A stretch of 56,119 nucleotides of DNA from Caballeronia grimmiae (GCF_000698555.1 NZ_JFHE01000037.1:1-56119), one strand, 5' to 3'; counted from the first letter of the stretch, positions 19,629-28,373 are shown. The notes: generated by a model from the sequence alone, not told the origin. Made by a program: numbers and translations.

Positions 19629-20525
19629 TCAGGCGCGGCGCGCCTTCGGTTCCTCTTCGGAATCGTCGTCGGTCAGGTCGACGCCGGACGACGGGCGTGC
19701 GGCCTGTTCGTCGCCGTGCGCCTCGCGAGCCGCATCCGCGCTGCCGGCGTCGGCGGCTTCGTGCTCCGGCTTCAGCGGCTGCACGCGAAATTCGGTCAGC
19801 GACGAAGCGGCGGTCTCGCCCTCCACGTTCGCATGATCCGTTCCGGCTTTTTCGTTACTTTCCGCTGCCTCTGCGGCGGTTTGATCGATATCCGCTACCT
19901 GCGCGTCCTGCTCGCCGCTTTCGCTCGCGGCGTCGTTCAGCGACGCCTGCGCCGCCGCGCCATCCGGGAAATTGATCGAATGCTGCGCGAGCAACGATGC
20001 TTCCAGTTGCGACGACGGATTGTCCAGCGCGGGCAGTTCGTCGAGCGCGGTGAGGCCGAGATCGTCGAGAAACTGCTTGGTCGTCGCGTAGAGCGCGGGC
20101 CGGCCGGGAACGTCTCGATGGCCGATCACCTCGATCCATCCGCGATCTTCCAATTGCTTGACCACTTGCGTATTGACCGTGACGCCGCGAATCTCCTCGA
20201 TATCGCCGCGCGTCACCGGTTGCCGATAAGCAATGATAGCCAGCGTTTCCATGACGGCGCGCGAATACTTCGGCGGCTTTTCCGGATGCAGCCGATCGAG
20301 ATAAGTCCGCATGGCGGCCTTGCTTTGAAAGCGCCATCCCGACGCGAGCGCCACGAGTTCGACGCCGCGGTCCGACCATGCGGCCTGGAGCTCTTCGAGC
20401 AGCGTACGCACGGTATCCGCCGATATGTCTTCGGCGAAGAGCTTGCGCAACTCACTCAGCCGCAGTGGCTCCTGCGCGCAGATCAAAGCGGTCTCGAGGA
20501 CGATTTTCGCCTCTTGGGTATTCAT
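19629..20525 (-). CDS. scpB: Segregation and condensation protein B
   Basis: 298 aa. The N-terminal two-thirds is ScpB, a tandem winged-helix kleisin-associated subunit of the SMC-ScpAB complex that organises and segregates the chromosome. Typical sequence is LKIVLETALICAQEPLRLSELRKLF-like at the start, KPPKYSRAVMETLAIIAYRQPVTRGDIEEIRGV and GRPALYATTKQFLDDLGL. The last ~100 residues are acidic, Ala/Glu/Asp-rich and low complexity. scpA is not adjacent in this window. rluB follows, an arrangement common in many bacteria. Confidence 0.93.
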   Translation of the reverse strand: MNTQEAKIVLETALICAQEPLRLSELRKLFAEDISADTVRTLLEELQAAWSDRGVELVALASGWRFQSKAAMRTYLDRLHPEKPPKYSRAVMETLAIIAYRQPVTRGDIEEIRGVTVNTQVVKQLEDRGWIEVIGHRDVPGRPALYATTKQFLDDLGLTALDELPALDNPSSQLEASLLAQHSINFPDGAAAQASLNDAASESGEQDAQVADIDQTAAEAAESNEKAGTDHANVEGETAASSLTEFRVQPLKPEHEAADAGSADAAREAHGDEQAARPSSGVDLTDDDSEEEPKARRA

Positions 20526-20840
20526 GCAGCTTGGGTCAACCCTGTATGGTCAATGATCCAATTTCAAATCGAGCCTGAGCGGATTCAAACGGCACCGCAG
20601 CGGTGCACGCGATAAAGCTGGACGCGGAGTTTCAGACGCGCTCGCCCGATTGATCGGTCATATTGATTGGGAGCACGCACCGGGGGGAGGCATCAATGGG
20701 CGATCGGTGAGCGAATCGCCGGGCCATCCCAGCCGGACGAGGTGGCGCTTTCCTAGGCGAAAGCGCATGACTGAGCGCCATATTACGCAAAAAGAACCGG
20801 GGCGTAAAGGTGATTGATTCCCTGCCCCGGCGCTCACTCG
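20526..20840. other. Structured intergenic region between scpB and the aminotransferase
   Basis: No credible coding sequence is seen in these 315 bp. Three hairpins are visible: a 6-bp stem near 20699-20720, a perfect 8-bp stem with a 6-nt loop (20745-20752 with 20759-20766), and the terminator-like structure at 20789-20830. A weak minus-strand promoter for scpB could lie near 20540-20570. A small RNA cannot be excluded. Confidence 0.4.
20789..20830 (-). terminator. Probable terminator of the aminotransferase gene
   Basis: On the minus strand CCGGGGC and GCCCCGG (20824-20830 with 20797-20803) form a 7-bp stem with a 20-nt loop, followed by TTCTTTTT. It begins about 10 nt beyond the stop codon. 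The long loop lowers the confidence. Confidence 0.55.
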
Positions 20841-22076
20841 TCAGGCGCGTAGCGCGAGAAAACGCCGCAAGCGTTCGACGCCTTCGTCGAGTCGCGCGGG
20901 GTCGCAGGCATAGCACCAGCGCACGAAACCTTCGCCTTCCGCGCCGAATGCGCTGCCCGGCGCAAGTCCGAGCCCCGCCTCGCGCACCAGCGCCTTGCAC
21001 AGCGCCAGACTGTCCGACGCGCCGGGCAGCGAGAAGAACACGTACATCGCGCCGTCGGGCGCGCGGACATCGACACCGTCGATGCTTTGCAGCGCCTTGA
21101 CGAGGTGATCGCGGCTTGCCCGCAGATCGGCGACGAGCGATTGCGTGAAGGCTTCGCCCTGCTCCACCGCGACGATGCCTGCCTGCTGCACGAACGACGG
21201 CGCGCATGACGTGTTGTATTCGACCAGTTTGCCGAGATCGTCCATCAAGGCCGTCGGCGCCACGATCCAGCCGAGACGCCAGCCGGTCATGAGCCACGCC
21301 TTCGAGAACGAATTGACCGCGATCACGCGTTCGTCGCGCGCCGCGAGGTCCAGGAACGACGGCGCGACCGTTGCGCCTGCGCCGTAGTAGAGCCGCTCAT
21401 AGACTTCGTCCGCGACGATCCAGATGCCGTGCCGCCGGCAATGCTCGAGCACGATGCGTTGCTCGTCGCGCGTCATCGTCCAGCCGGTCGGGTTGTTCGG
21501 CGAGTTGATCATCAGCATGCGCGTGGAGGGCGTCAGCGCAGCGAGCAGTTGCTCGACGTCCAAAGTCCAGCCGCGCGGGCCGTAACTCAGCGAGACCGTG
21601 TCGACCGTCGCGCCCAGGATCTTCGGGATTTCGACGAGGTTCGGCCAGAGCGGCGTCACCGCCACCACGCGATCGCCCGCGCCGACGACGAGCTGCGCCG
21701 CCAGCATCAGCGCATTGACTCCGGCGCTCGTCACCGCGATGTTTTCCGCGGGCGTCGCGCCGTGCAGTGCGCTGACATAGCGCCCCAGCGCCTCGCGCAG
21801 CGGCGCGATGCCGAGATTGTGCGTGTAGAACGTTGCGCCATCGGCGAGCGCGCGGCTCGCGGCATCGCGGATAAAAGGCGGCGTGACGCGGTCCGACTCG
21901 CCGAACCAGAATGGCAGCACGTCGGGCACGCCGAACCCCGCGTTCGCCACTTCGCGAATCTGCGAAGGCCGCAGCGCCCGCACGGCATCGCGCGCGTTGG
22001 GTGCGCCGCGCATGTCCGCCTGCGCGCCCGTCAAGCCGCTCAATTCAACGATCACCGCGCCTTCCGATTCACTCAT
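20841..22076 (-). CDS. PLP-dependent class I/II aminotransferase
   Basis: From MSESEGAV at 22076 the protein is 411 aa; an ATG four codons upstream is also possible. It is a fold-type I aminotransferase of the aspartate/alanine aminotransferase-like group: INSPNNPTGW, the DEVYERLYY block, the PLP lysine in VNSFSKAWLMTGWRLGW, and the C-terminal Arg region. Substrate is not evident. It lies 86 nt downstream of a LysR gene on the same strand, with its own probable terminator; the regulator may control it, but this is inference. Confidence 0.9.
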   Translation of the reverse strand: MSESEGAVIVELSGLTGAQADMRGAPNARDAVRALRPSQIREVANAGFGVPDVLPFWFGESDRVTPPFIRDAASRALADGATFYTHNLGIAPLREALGRYVSALHGATPAENIAVTSAGVNALMLAAQLVVGAGDRVVAVTPLWPNLVEIPKILGATVDTVSLSYGPRGWTLDVEQLLAALTPSTRMLMINSPNNPTGWTMTRDEQRIVLEHCRRHGIWIVADEVYERLYYGAGATVAPSFLDLAARDERVIAVNSFSKAWLMTGWRLGWIVAPTALMDDLGKLVEYNTSCAPSFVQQAGIVAVEQGEAFTQSLVADLRASRDHLVKALQSIDGVDVRAPDGAMYVFFSLPGASDSLALCKALVREAGLGLAPGSAFGAEGEGFVRWCYACDPARLDEGVERLRRFLALRA

Positions 22077-22162
22077 CGCCCGCTCCATCGAAAAAAACGA
22101 AGTCTAACGCGGCCGCGTCGATTTCGAGATGGCCTGCCGCTCGTTGCGGCCATATTCGGGCC

Positions 22163-23077
22163 TTATTCCAGTTCTTCCGCGCGCGCAGGCAGCCCCGCGA
22201 TCAACGCCCAGACCGATTCGGCCGCAGGCGACAATGAACGGTCGCGCCGGCGCACCAGCTCGACGGTGCGCTCGGCGCGCGGCTCGAGCGGCAACGCGAC
22301 AAGCGATGACTCGGCCGGCAGCGGCAGCGCGAGCCAAGGCAACACACTGACGCCGACGCCCGCCTCCACGAGACCGAACACGGTCGCCGAATGACCCAGT
22401 TCCTGAACGACGTGCGCGTCGACGCCATGTTCCTGCATGACGGCATCGATGATCGGCCGGCTGCCGGACGCATAGTCGAGCATCACCAGCCGTTGGCCCG
22501 CGAGCGCCGCCCAGGGCGCGGCGCGCTCCTGCGCGAGCGGATGATCGCGTCGCGCGACGAGACAGAAGGAATCGGTCATCACCGGTTGGCACTCGAGCTC
22601 GTCGGCAGCGAACGGCCCGATCACGACGCCGAAGTCCACTTCGCCAGACTTGACCTTGCGGACCACGTCGGACTGCACGTCATCGCGCAGACTCAGGGTG
22701 ATGAGCGGATGCTGCCGCAGACACGAGGCGATCACGCGCGGCATCAGCCGGCACGCGACCGTCGGACTTGCGGCGACGATCACGCGTCCGCGACGTTGCT
22801 GGCCGAGATCGCGCACCTCGCGCAACGCTTCGTCGAGATCGGCGAGCAGCCGCGATACCGTGCCGACGAGATCGACGCCGACGTCCGTCAATTGCACCTC
22901 GCGCGTCGTCCGGTCGATCAGTTTCAGGCCGATCTCGCCTTCGAGCTCTCGCACGCAGCGGCTGACCGCCGATTGCGTGAGGCCGATTTCATCGCCCGCG
23001 CGGCTGAAGCTGCGCAGCCGGGATACTTCGATAAAGACGCGCAATTGCCGCAACGTCACGTTCAGAGGCGCGTTCAT
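22163..23077 (-). CDS. LysR-family transcriptional regulator
   Basis: 304 aa, the standard LysR length. The N-terminal winged HTH is clear (LRQLRVFIEVSRLRSFSRAGDEIGLTQSAVSRCVRELEGEIG), followed by the periplasmic-binding-like effector domain with RVIVAASPTVACRLMPRVI. The aminotransferase gene is directly downstream on the same strand, so they may form one unit. The effector is unknown. Confidence 0.93.
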   Translation of the reverse strand: MNAPLNVTLRQLRVFIEVSRLRSFSRAGDEIGLTQSAVSRCVRELEGEIGLKLIDRTTREVQLTDVGVDLVGTVSRLLADLDEALREVRDLGQQRRGRVIVAASPTVACRLMPRVIASCLRQHPLITLSLRDDVQSDVVRKVKSGEVDFGVVIGPFAADELECQPVMTDSFCLVARRDHPLAQERAAPWAALAGQRLVMLDYASGSRPIIDAVMQEHGVDAHVVQELGHSATVFGLVEAGVGVSVLPWLALPLPAESSLVALPLEPRAERTVELVRRRDRSLSPAAESVWALIAGLPARAEELE

Positions 23078-23488
23078 TACAGAGAGTCATCAATAGCCGG
23101 TTTTCATGCCGGATTATAGGGGTGCTGCGTCGCCGCTCGCTTATCGGCCCCGGTTTCGCTGCGGTGCAGCAATCCGCATCGAACGCACGGCGGATGGGCC
23201 TGCTGCACAGGATTGGTGATTGTCCCGATTTCTTAATCAATCCGTTTCGGGTCTGATACGGGCCATGCTGGCATCGCGTCAGCCTAGTGCCATGCGGGTT
23301 CCCGGGATTTCGCGATACGCATGGCACGGTTCTCGCATTTCATTGCGCACAAAGGTCGGAGCCATACGCGGACATCTCGCAGCACTGCCGCGGCCGCTTC
23401 GGCCTTTCCTTGGTATTCGTTCATCGGATTCCGACCAGAGTGCGCGGCGCGGGGCAGCGCACCGGGGTTAGCTTCGCTGAGGTGAGAT
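23078..23488. other. 411-bp intergenic region with a long inverted repeat
   Basis: No supportable gene is seen between the LysR gene and the DUF4096 gene, although several short GC-rich frames are open. The main feature is the 10-bp inverted repeat at 23287-23327. Promoters for the two divergent genes must lie here but none is clear. Confidence 0.5.
23287..23327. repeat. 10-bp perfect inverted repeat
   Basis: GTGCCATGCG (23287-23296) and CGCATGGCAC (23318-23327) are perfect reverse complements separated by 21 nt containing CCCGGG. It lies about 160 bp upstream of the DUF4096 gene. It could be a dimer-binding operator, a transcript hairpin or a remnant of a mobile-element end. Confidence 0.75.
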
Positions 23489-23890
23489 ATGGTGCTGTTC
23501 GACGATTTGAGAGATAACGAGTGGGCGCTGGTCGAGGCGTTGTTCTGTTCCGAGCCGGCGCGTAGCGAACGGCGCGGCCGTCCGCGCGTCGAAGCGCGCT
23601 CGGTGGTGAACGCCGTGCTGTGGGTATTGTCGACCGGCGAAGGCTGGTCGAAGCTTCCTGGCCGTTATCCTTCGCCGCCTACCTGCCGTCGTCGCTTCGA
23701 CGAATGGCAAGCCGATGGCACGCTCGCGGAAATTGTGAAACGGCTGTCGAGCAACGGCCGCGAGGTTTCGCTGCGCGGACGCATCGGTTCGAGCGCAGTG
23801 AAGCCGCCCGCACCGCCCAGCCGTGACCGCTTGCGCGGCGCTTTCTGGACCAATCCGGAATCCTGGCGCGCGCCCGCGAAGATGGCCTGA
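23489..23890 (+). CDS. Stand-alone DUF4096 (IS5-type transposase N-terminal) protein
   Basis: 133 aa with a GAGG ribosome site 6 nt before the ATG. Residues ~1-80 resemble the DNA-binding N-terminus of IS5-group transposases (DUF4096): LRDNEWALVEALF, RRGRPRVEARSVVNAVLWVLSTGEGWSKLP, then CRRRFDEWQADGTL. The DDE catalytic domain is absent and the stop at 23888-23890 is not followed by a frame resuming transposase sequence. The C-terminal ~50 residues are unlike transposase. No terminal repeats or target duplication flank it. It may be a domesticated DNA-binding protein; similar short proteins are common in Burkholderia genomes. Function unknown. Confidence 0.75.
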   Translation: MVLFDDLRDNEWALVEALFCSEPARSERRGRPRVEARSVVNAVLWVLSTGEGWSKLPGRYPSPPTCRRRFDEWQADGTLAEIVKRLSSNGREVSLRGRIGSSAVKPPAPPSRDRLRGAFWTNPESWRAPAKMA

Positions 23891-24092
23891 GTCAGTTGCT
23901 TCGGTCGTAGCCGGGTGCGCGCCGGCTACGGCTGTCTCTCTTCCTCTGCGCGCGTCGTAACTCTTTTCTCTCGCAAGAGCGCTAGCCGCTTTACGCGATA
24001 CATCTCTTTACCATTGCTTACAGCGGCACGATCCGACGAGGCATAGCTTGTGGAGTGGGTAAACACGTCCACGAGGACTCGAAGGACTTTCC

Positions 24093-24350
24093 ATGAAGGC
24101 ATCGACTCTGCTCGTCCGGGGCGCGCTGCTTGCGCTCGCCGGCGTAGCGGCAGCCGGCCAGGCCCAGCCGCCGCTCGCATCATCGGAATTGCGTTTGGGC
24201 GCCCGCACGTCGGCGGCTTCGCAACAGAATGCAGCGCGCGCCCGCACTGCGACACCGCCCGCGCCGCGCGGCGACCTGCGCGGGGATATCGCGAGCAATG
24301 CCCGCGCTCGGCCGGACAACGATCGCGAGGAACGCTCACCGCAACACTGA
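24093..24350 (+). CDS. Small secreted hypothetical protein
   Basis: 85 aa. A clear Sec signal peptide (MKASTLLVRGALLALAGVAAAGQAQ, cleavage near residue 25) precedes a ~60-residue mature part rich in Ala, Arg and Pro with no recognisable domain and no cysteines. GAAGG lies 8 nt before the ATG. A good intrinsic terminator follows 91 bp downstream, which supports a real transcript. No function can be assigned. Confidence 0.6.
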   Translation: MKASTLLVRGALLALAGVAAAGQAQPPLASSELRLGARTSAASQQNAARARTATPPAPRGDLRGDIASNARARPDNDREERSPQH

Positions 24351-24441
24351 TTGCGGCGGTTCGTTATCGCGGAACCACGCGCGCCGGCATCAGTCACACC
24401 TTATGCCATGAGCACAGCATGGCAACAGTGATATCCGGTCT

Positions 24442-24471
24442 GCCCGTATCCCCAGGATACGGGCTTTTTTT
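24442..24471 (+). terminator. Intrinsic terminator after the small secreted protein
   Basis: A perfect 10-bp stem (24442-24451 with 24455-24464, 3-nt loop) is followed by seven Ts on the plus strand. It ends the transcript of the 24093 gene. Confidence 0.85.
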
Positions 24472-24550
24472 GACCTTCACCGCCCATACCAGCGACGACG
24501 CTGCCCCTCGGCCCGTTCACCGATCGGTCCGCGCCGTCCAGGGGCGCTGA

Positions 24551-24862
24551 CTAGATTCTCGCTTCGAGCATCGCTTCGTGCCCGCCGAACGTGTATGGCT
24601 CGGCACGGCGCAAATCCCAGTCGGTTGAACGCTCATCTCTCGACAGCCGCGAAAATTCTTGCTTTCCACGCTCGGTGACGACGGCGATATCGACTGGCGC
24701 GTGGAACCCGGGCGCCGGCGCGACGGTTCGTTGCCGCGCGAGTTCGAGCAGCCCGAGGGCGCGGAGACGGTCGAAAACGTTGGGGCGTTTCGCCCACGGA
24801 ACTTGACGATACTGGGCTCGGCGAAGTGCTTCGAGTACGGCTTCGTTGGAATACGTGGTCAT
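24551..24862 (-). CDS. Hypothetical protein, possibly winged-helix
   Basis: 103 aa from MTTYSNEAVLEALRRAQ. The pattern of an N-terminal helix pair, FDRLRALGLLELARQR and then VVTERGKQEFSRLSR looks like a small winged-helix fold, but I recognise no named family. It lies alone between plus-strand genes. Codon use matches its neighbours. It could be a DNA-binding regulator; this is only a shape-based guess. Confidence 0.55.
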   Translation of the reverse strand: MTTYSNEAVLEALRRAQYRQVPWAKRPNVFDRLRALGLLELARQRTVAPAPGFHAPVDIAVVTERGKQEFSRLSRDERSTDWDLRRAEPYTFGGHEAMLEARI

Positions 24863-25106
24863 CTCGTTCTTTCTTCCTGTGCAGCCATGACGACGCTCGT
24901 GACGGTCGCAAGACAGCCCGCGACGTCGACTAAACGCGGCGCGCCGAATTTCGCGCTGACGAGCGAAACCGCCGTTCGCAGCCTGAATGTTTGGCCACCG
25001 CTTGCGTTAGGTGCTGCTTTCTCTTAAAACCCCCGTTGACGCGCGCTGATCACGCGCCTTCTACATCCCCGCCGATGCGCTCTCGAAAACACGATGACGG
25101 AGCGAA

Positions 25107-25856
25107 TTGTCCTTAAACCAATACGTTACCCCAATCAAATTGGTTCTATTTACTTTATTGCTGCTTTTTTTCGCATTGTTAGCGCTTTGGCCGCGAAGGC
25201 GCAAGCAGATCGCCATCGTTGGCCTGTTGCTCGCCTGGGGCTTCGGTACAGGCTGGTTCGCGAGGCCGCTGTTCGCCCTCGCACAGTACGGCTATGAAAA
25301 GACGATACCGCCTGCCTTCGCTCCTAAAACGACGATTGTCCTGATGGGCGGCGGCACTTCCCGCAGCGACGCCGGACTCGTTCCCAAGCGGGCCGCGATG
25401 CCGCGCATCGATGCCGCGGCGCAGGTTTATCGCGAGTGCCGCGCGAAAGGCGCGTCCTGCCGCGTCATCGTGAGCGGCGGCGACCCGCAGGATCACGGTC
25501 AAGCGGAAGCCGACAACTATGCGCCTTACGTCCTGGCGCGCGGAGTGCCGTCCGCCGACCTCACGCGCGAGAACAAAAGCCTGAACACCTACGAGAACGC
25601 ACAGAACGTAGCCGATATCTTAGGGAACGCGCACGATGGCGCTTTGATCGTCATCACGTCGGCTTACCACATGCGGCGTTCTGTCCGGGCTTTCGAGGCG
25701 TTCGGCTATGAACCGCAACCCTATGTCTCCGACGTCCGACGCTCACGGCTCACGCTCATTCCGCGCTTCAAGAGCTTCGAAAACAGCGAGTTGGCGCTGC
25801 ATGAACTCGTCGGGCTGGCCCGGTTCCATGTCTATCGCTGGCTGCATCTATATTAG
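25107..25856 (+). CDS. YdcF/DUF218-family membrane-anchored protein
   Basis: 249 aa from a TTG at 25107 with GGAG four nt upstream; an ATG would start much later and cut the membrane segments. Two hydrophobic N-terminal segments (about residues 8-28 and 35-55) are followed by a DUF218 domain: IVLMGGGT, CRVIVSGGDPQ, ENKSLNTYENAQNV and VITSAYHMRRSVRAFEAFG. This is the ElyC/SanA/YdcF superfamily, tied to envelope integrity in enterobacteria, with unknown biochemistry here. It is a single gene. AT-richer 5' bases differ a little from the surroundings. Confidence 0.87.
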   Translation: MSLNQYVTPIKLVLFTLLLLFFALLALWPRRRKQIAIVGLLLAWGFGTGWFARPLFALAQYGYEKTIPPAFAPKTTIVLMGGGTSRSDAGLVPKRAAMPRIDAAAQVYRECRAKGASCRVIVSGGDPQDHGQAEADNYAPYVLARGVPSADLTRENKSLNTYENAQNVADILGNAHDGALIVITSAYHMRRSVRAFEAFGYEPQPYVSDVRRSRLTLIPRFKSFENSELALHELVGLARFHVYRWLHLY

Positions 25857-26146
25857 GGGTGCCATATCAAAATAATCAGGACTAGAAAGTACTGAAATGC
25901 GCCGGTATGATTTTGCTCCGACCTCGATGGCTGGACGAAATCGCCTGTCCGACATCTTGCGTACTTGTTTTGGGCTTACGATCGACCAGGCGGAGTCGTC
26001 GCCCGCCGGCTGGCCCGCGTCATCGCCGTCGTCATTGACGCACGAGCGCGCCGTCATCGGCAGGAGCGCTTTTTGCTCGTCTCGATGCGTCTGTCCAACC
26101 GGATCGGCAGGCGATTCCCGGGTTCAACTGCTATTAGGAGCTAAAA

Positions 26147-26392
26147 ATGAAGAAAGTGTCCCTGGCTGTTCTGTTGTCCATTAGCGCAGTCGCGTCGGCA
26201 TATGCGCAAAGCGAACAAGGCGTGCGGATGAGCACGGATCCCGCAACGATCGCGGACGTCGAATCGCGCGCGCAAGCGCTGCAATCGCGTCAGTCGAGCA
26301 TGCAAGACATGCAGATGGACCAGTCGGCGTCGGGCAAGTCGGGCCATCACAAGAAGTCGCACGGCAAGTCGAAGAAGCAATCCGCCGAGTAA
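26147..26392 (+). CDS. Small secreted Met/His/Lys-rich hypothetical protein
   Basis: 81 aa with a GGAG ribosome site 6 nt before the ATG. The Sec signal peptide MKKVSLAVLLSISAVASAYA is clear, cut near residue 20. The mature ~60 residues hold MQDMQMDQ and a C-terminal tail HHKKSHGKSKK. Met- and His-rich periplasmic peptides can bind copper or other soft metals, but no family is recognised. The 290 bp upstream show nothing convincing beyond an open frame that overlaps the start. Confidence 0.65.
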   Translation: MKKVSLAVLLSISAVASAYAQSEQGVRMSTDPATIADVESRAQALQSRQSSMQDMQMDQSASGKSGHHKKSHGKSKKQSAE

Positions 26393-26493
26393 CACGCTTC
26401 GGCTTCCGGCCCGCAGCGCGGGTCGTCGCGCCGTCACTGCGATGCACGCGCGTCGCGTGACGGCGTAGATTGCTTTTTACTTTCGTTTTGCGC

Positions 26494-26910
26494 TTAGCCG
26501 CCAGCAGTCCGGTGCGCGATCCAGTCGCCACCTTCTATGCGCGGCAGTCCTTGCGCCGCTGCCGCCGTCACCGGGTAGATCAGACAGTCGATGGGCGTCG
26601 CCGCGCCGTCCAGCTCGACTTCGACGTGCAATCGATGTGCGCGAAAAAGCCCTTCCACGCCCGGATACACGTGTTCGATCTCATCCAGCACAGGCACGAG
26701 CGCGTCTTCGATCCGATACACCTCCCCATGAATGGGCGCGCCTGCGTCGTCCAGCACCAGTCCCGGATACGAGCCGAAATCGTATAGACGGCCGGCCACG
26801 TGCGCAGCGCCGATTCTGGTCGGCGCCGCAATCGCATGACGCTGTGCAGCCGCGTTGATATCGTTGACTTCGCCCGCCCGCAGCGTGCCGTACACGAAAA
26901 CGTATTGCAT
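26494..26910 (-). CDS. Gamma-glutamylcyclotransferase-like (GGCT) family protein
   Basis: From MQYVFVYGTL at 26910 the protein is 138 aa. The family start motif YGTLR (substrate-binding loop), the GRLYDFGSYPGLV segment, and an acidic residue in LDEIEHVYPG are as in GGCT/YtfP proteins. Such enzymes cleave gamma-glutamyl amines or peptides to 5-oxoproline, though bacterial substrates are usually unknown. The upstream ATG at 26952 is less likely. It is convergent with nothing close and stands alone. Confidence 0.87.
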   Translation of the reverse strand: MQYVFVYGTLRAGEVNDINAAAQRHAIAAPTRIGAAHVAGRLYDFGSYPGLVLDDAGAPIHGEVYRIEDALVPVLDEIEHVYPGVEGLFRAHRLHVEVELDGAATPIDCLIYPVTAAAAQGLPRIEGGDWIAHRTAGG

Positions 26911-27056
26911 CGGAGAAACCGCTCCCACGTCGATAATCAGGTGAGCCACCATTATCGCCGCTCAAAAACCCGCTGCGCTCGCTGCTCGATTAACATCGAC
27001 GGGTCGCGGCCAGTGTCCAGTGCCGTCATGCACCACGAGCACAGACCGATACGAAC

Positions 27057-27890
27057 ATGGCGTCCTTCGCCGATTCACGGCCGATCAACGAGGAAGTCGA
27101 ACATCTCGACATTCCCGTCGAGCATTCGCCGACGCTCGACCATCCCATGCGCGTGCGCTCGCGCCCGGTGCCGTCCGGCGTGCGGATCGCGCTGCATACG
27201 CATGCGTGGGCGCAGGTGGCGTACACATCGCGCGGCGTGCTCCGCGTCGCAACCGCCGATTCCACCTGGATGGTGCCGCCCTCGCGCGCGATCTGGGTTC
27301 CGCCCAACGTGACCCACGAAGTCGTGATCGTCGAGGACGCGTATCTGCGCACGCTGTACGTGGATGCCAGCGTCGTGCCGCCCGGCCTCGATGCGTGCCG
27401 TGTCGTTGAAGTATCGCCGCTATTGCGGGAAGTCATCGCAGCCCTCGACGACAAGCCGATCACCCGCGAGCGCGAGCGGCTGCTCGGCACCCTCGCGCTC
27501 GATGAAATCATCCGCTCTCAGCCCTTGCCGCTTTCCGTGCCGATGCCCACGGAGAAGCGCCTGCGCGCGCTCTGCAACGCGGTGCTCGCGGACCCGTCGC
27601 ATGCGGACCTGGAACGCTGGTCATCGGAAGCGGGCGCGAGCACGCGGACCATCGCGCGGCTTTTCAGGCGGGAACTGGGTGTGAGCTTTTCGCAGTGGCG
27701 TCAGCAGGCGGTACTCGCGCGTGCCATTCCGCTCTTGAGCCAGGGGCGGCCGCTCGCGCAGGTTGCGCGCGAGTTGGGTTATCAGAGTCAGAGTGCGTTC
27801 TCAGCGATGTTCCGCCGCGCGTTCGGCGAAAGCCCCCGCGCCTTCTTCGCACGCGATTCCAGCGACGGGGGCAACGGCGACAGCCTCTAA
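27057..27890 (+). CDS. AraC-family regulator with N-terminal cupin (NimR-like)
   Basis: 277 aa. The N-terminal ~130 residues form a cupin (RIALHTHAWAQVAYTSRGVLRV, then VPPSRAIWVPPNVTHEV). The C-terminal ~100 residues are two HTH motifs: ERWSSEAGASTRTIARLFRRELG and the second with QVARELGYQSQSAFSAMFRRAFG. This layout is that of E. coli NimR, which controls an adjacent efflux gene. No transporter is adjacent here; the GNAT gene is convergent. Target unknown. Confidence 0.91.
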   Translation: MASFADSRPINEEVEHLDIPVEHSPTLDHPMRVRSRPVPSGVRIALHTHAWAQVAYTSRGVLRVATADSTWMVPPSRAIWVPPNVTHEVVIVEDAYLRTLYVDASVVPPGLDACRVVEVSPLLREVIAALDDKPITRERERLLGTLALDEIIRSQPLPLSVPMPTEKRLRALCNAVLADPSHADLERWSSEAGASTRTIARLFRRELGVSFSQWRQQAVLARAIPLLSQGRPLAQVARELGYQSQSAFSAMFRRAFGESPRAFFARDSSDGGNGDSL

Positions 27891-27908
27891 TTGGCTAAGT
27901 CGAAAGCC

Positions 27909-28373
27909 CTAGATGCGCCGCACCATGTGCCGTATCGCGCCGAGTTGCGCCAGCCGCGGCCCGGCCGGTCGATAGCCCATGCGCACATAGAGCCGCGCGG
28001 CGGGGTTATCGACGAACACACGCAGTTGGCATTCAGCCAGACCGCGCGCCCGGGCCCACCGATGGGCGGTGTTGAGCAGGAAGGTGCCAGCGCCCCGCCC
28101 GCGATAGCCCTGCGCGATCTGCACATCGCGAATATGAAGGGAATGATGTTCCTCGGTGACGCGCATCATGCCGATCGGCACGCCGTCCGCTTGCAGGATG
28201 AAGTTCTCCGACTCTCGCCAGCTCGACAGGAACAGATCGCCGCGCCAGACGAGGTTGTGCCGCCGGTAGTAGCCGACCATGTTGTCGTGCGTGAGCGCTT
28301 CGGCGAAGGCGAAATCGGCCATCGTCGCCTGGCGGAGTTGATAGAGGGAAAGGTCTTCGGTCGGGTCGAGCAT
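27909..28373 (-). CDS. GNAT-family N-acetyltransferase
   Basis: From the ATG at 28373 (MLDPTEDLSLYQLRQAT) the protein is 154 aa; an ATG three codons upstream is equally possible. The GNAT fold is clear: beta-strand 4 HIRDVQIAQGYRGRGAG with the acetyl-CoA loop Q/R-x-x-G-x-G/A, and VDNPAARLYVRMGYR at the C-terminus. The acceptor substrate is unknown. It ends 18 bp from the convergent AraC gene. Confidence 0.88.
   Translation of the reverse strand: MLDPTEDLSLYQLRQATMADFAFAEALTHDNMVGYYRRHNLVWRGDLFLSSWRESENFILQADGVPIGMMRVTEEHHSLHIRDVQIAQGYRGRGAGTFLLNTAHRWARARGLAECQLRVFVDNPAARLYVRMGYRPAGPRLAQLGAIRHMVRRI

Noticed and set aside
23489..23890. DUF4096 gene as a complete insertion sequence
   Set aside because: No DDE catalytic domain, no terminal inverted repeats at its ends and no target duplication were found.
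25897..26184. 95-codon frame before the 26147 gene
   Set aside because: No ribosome site, no family features, and it runs through the signal peptide of the well-supported 26147 gene.
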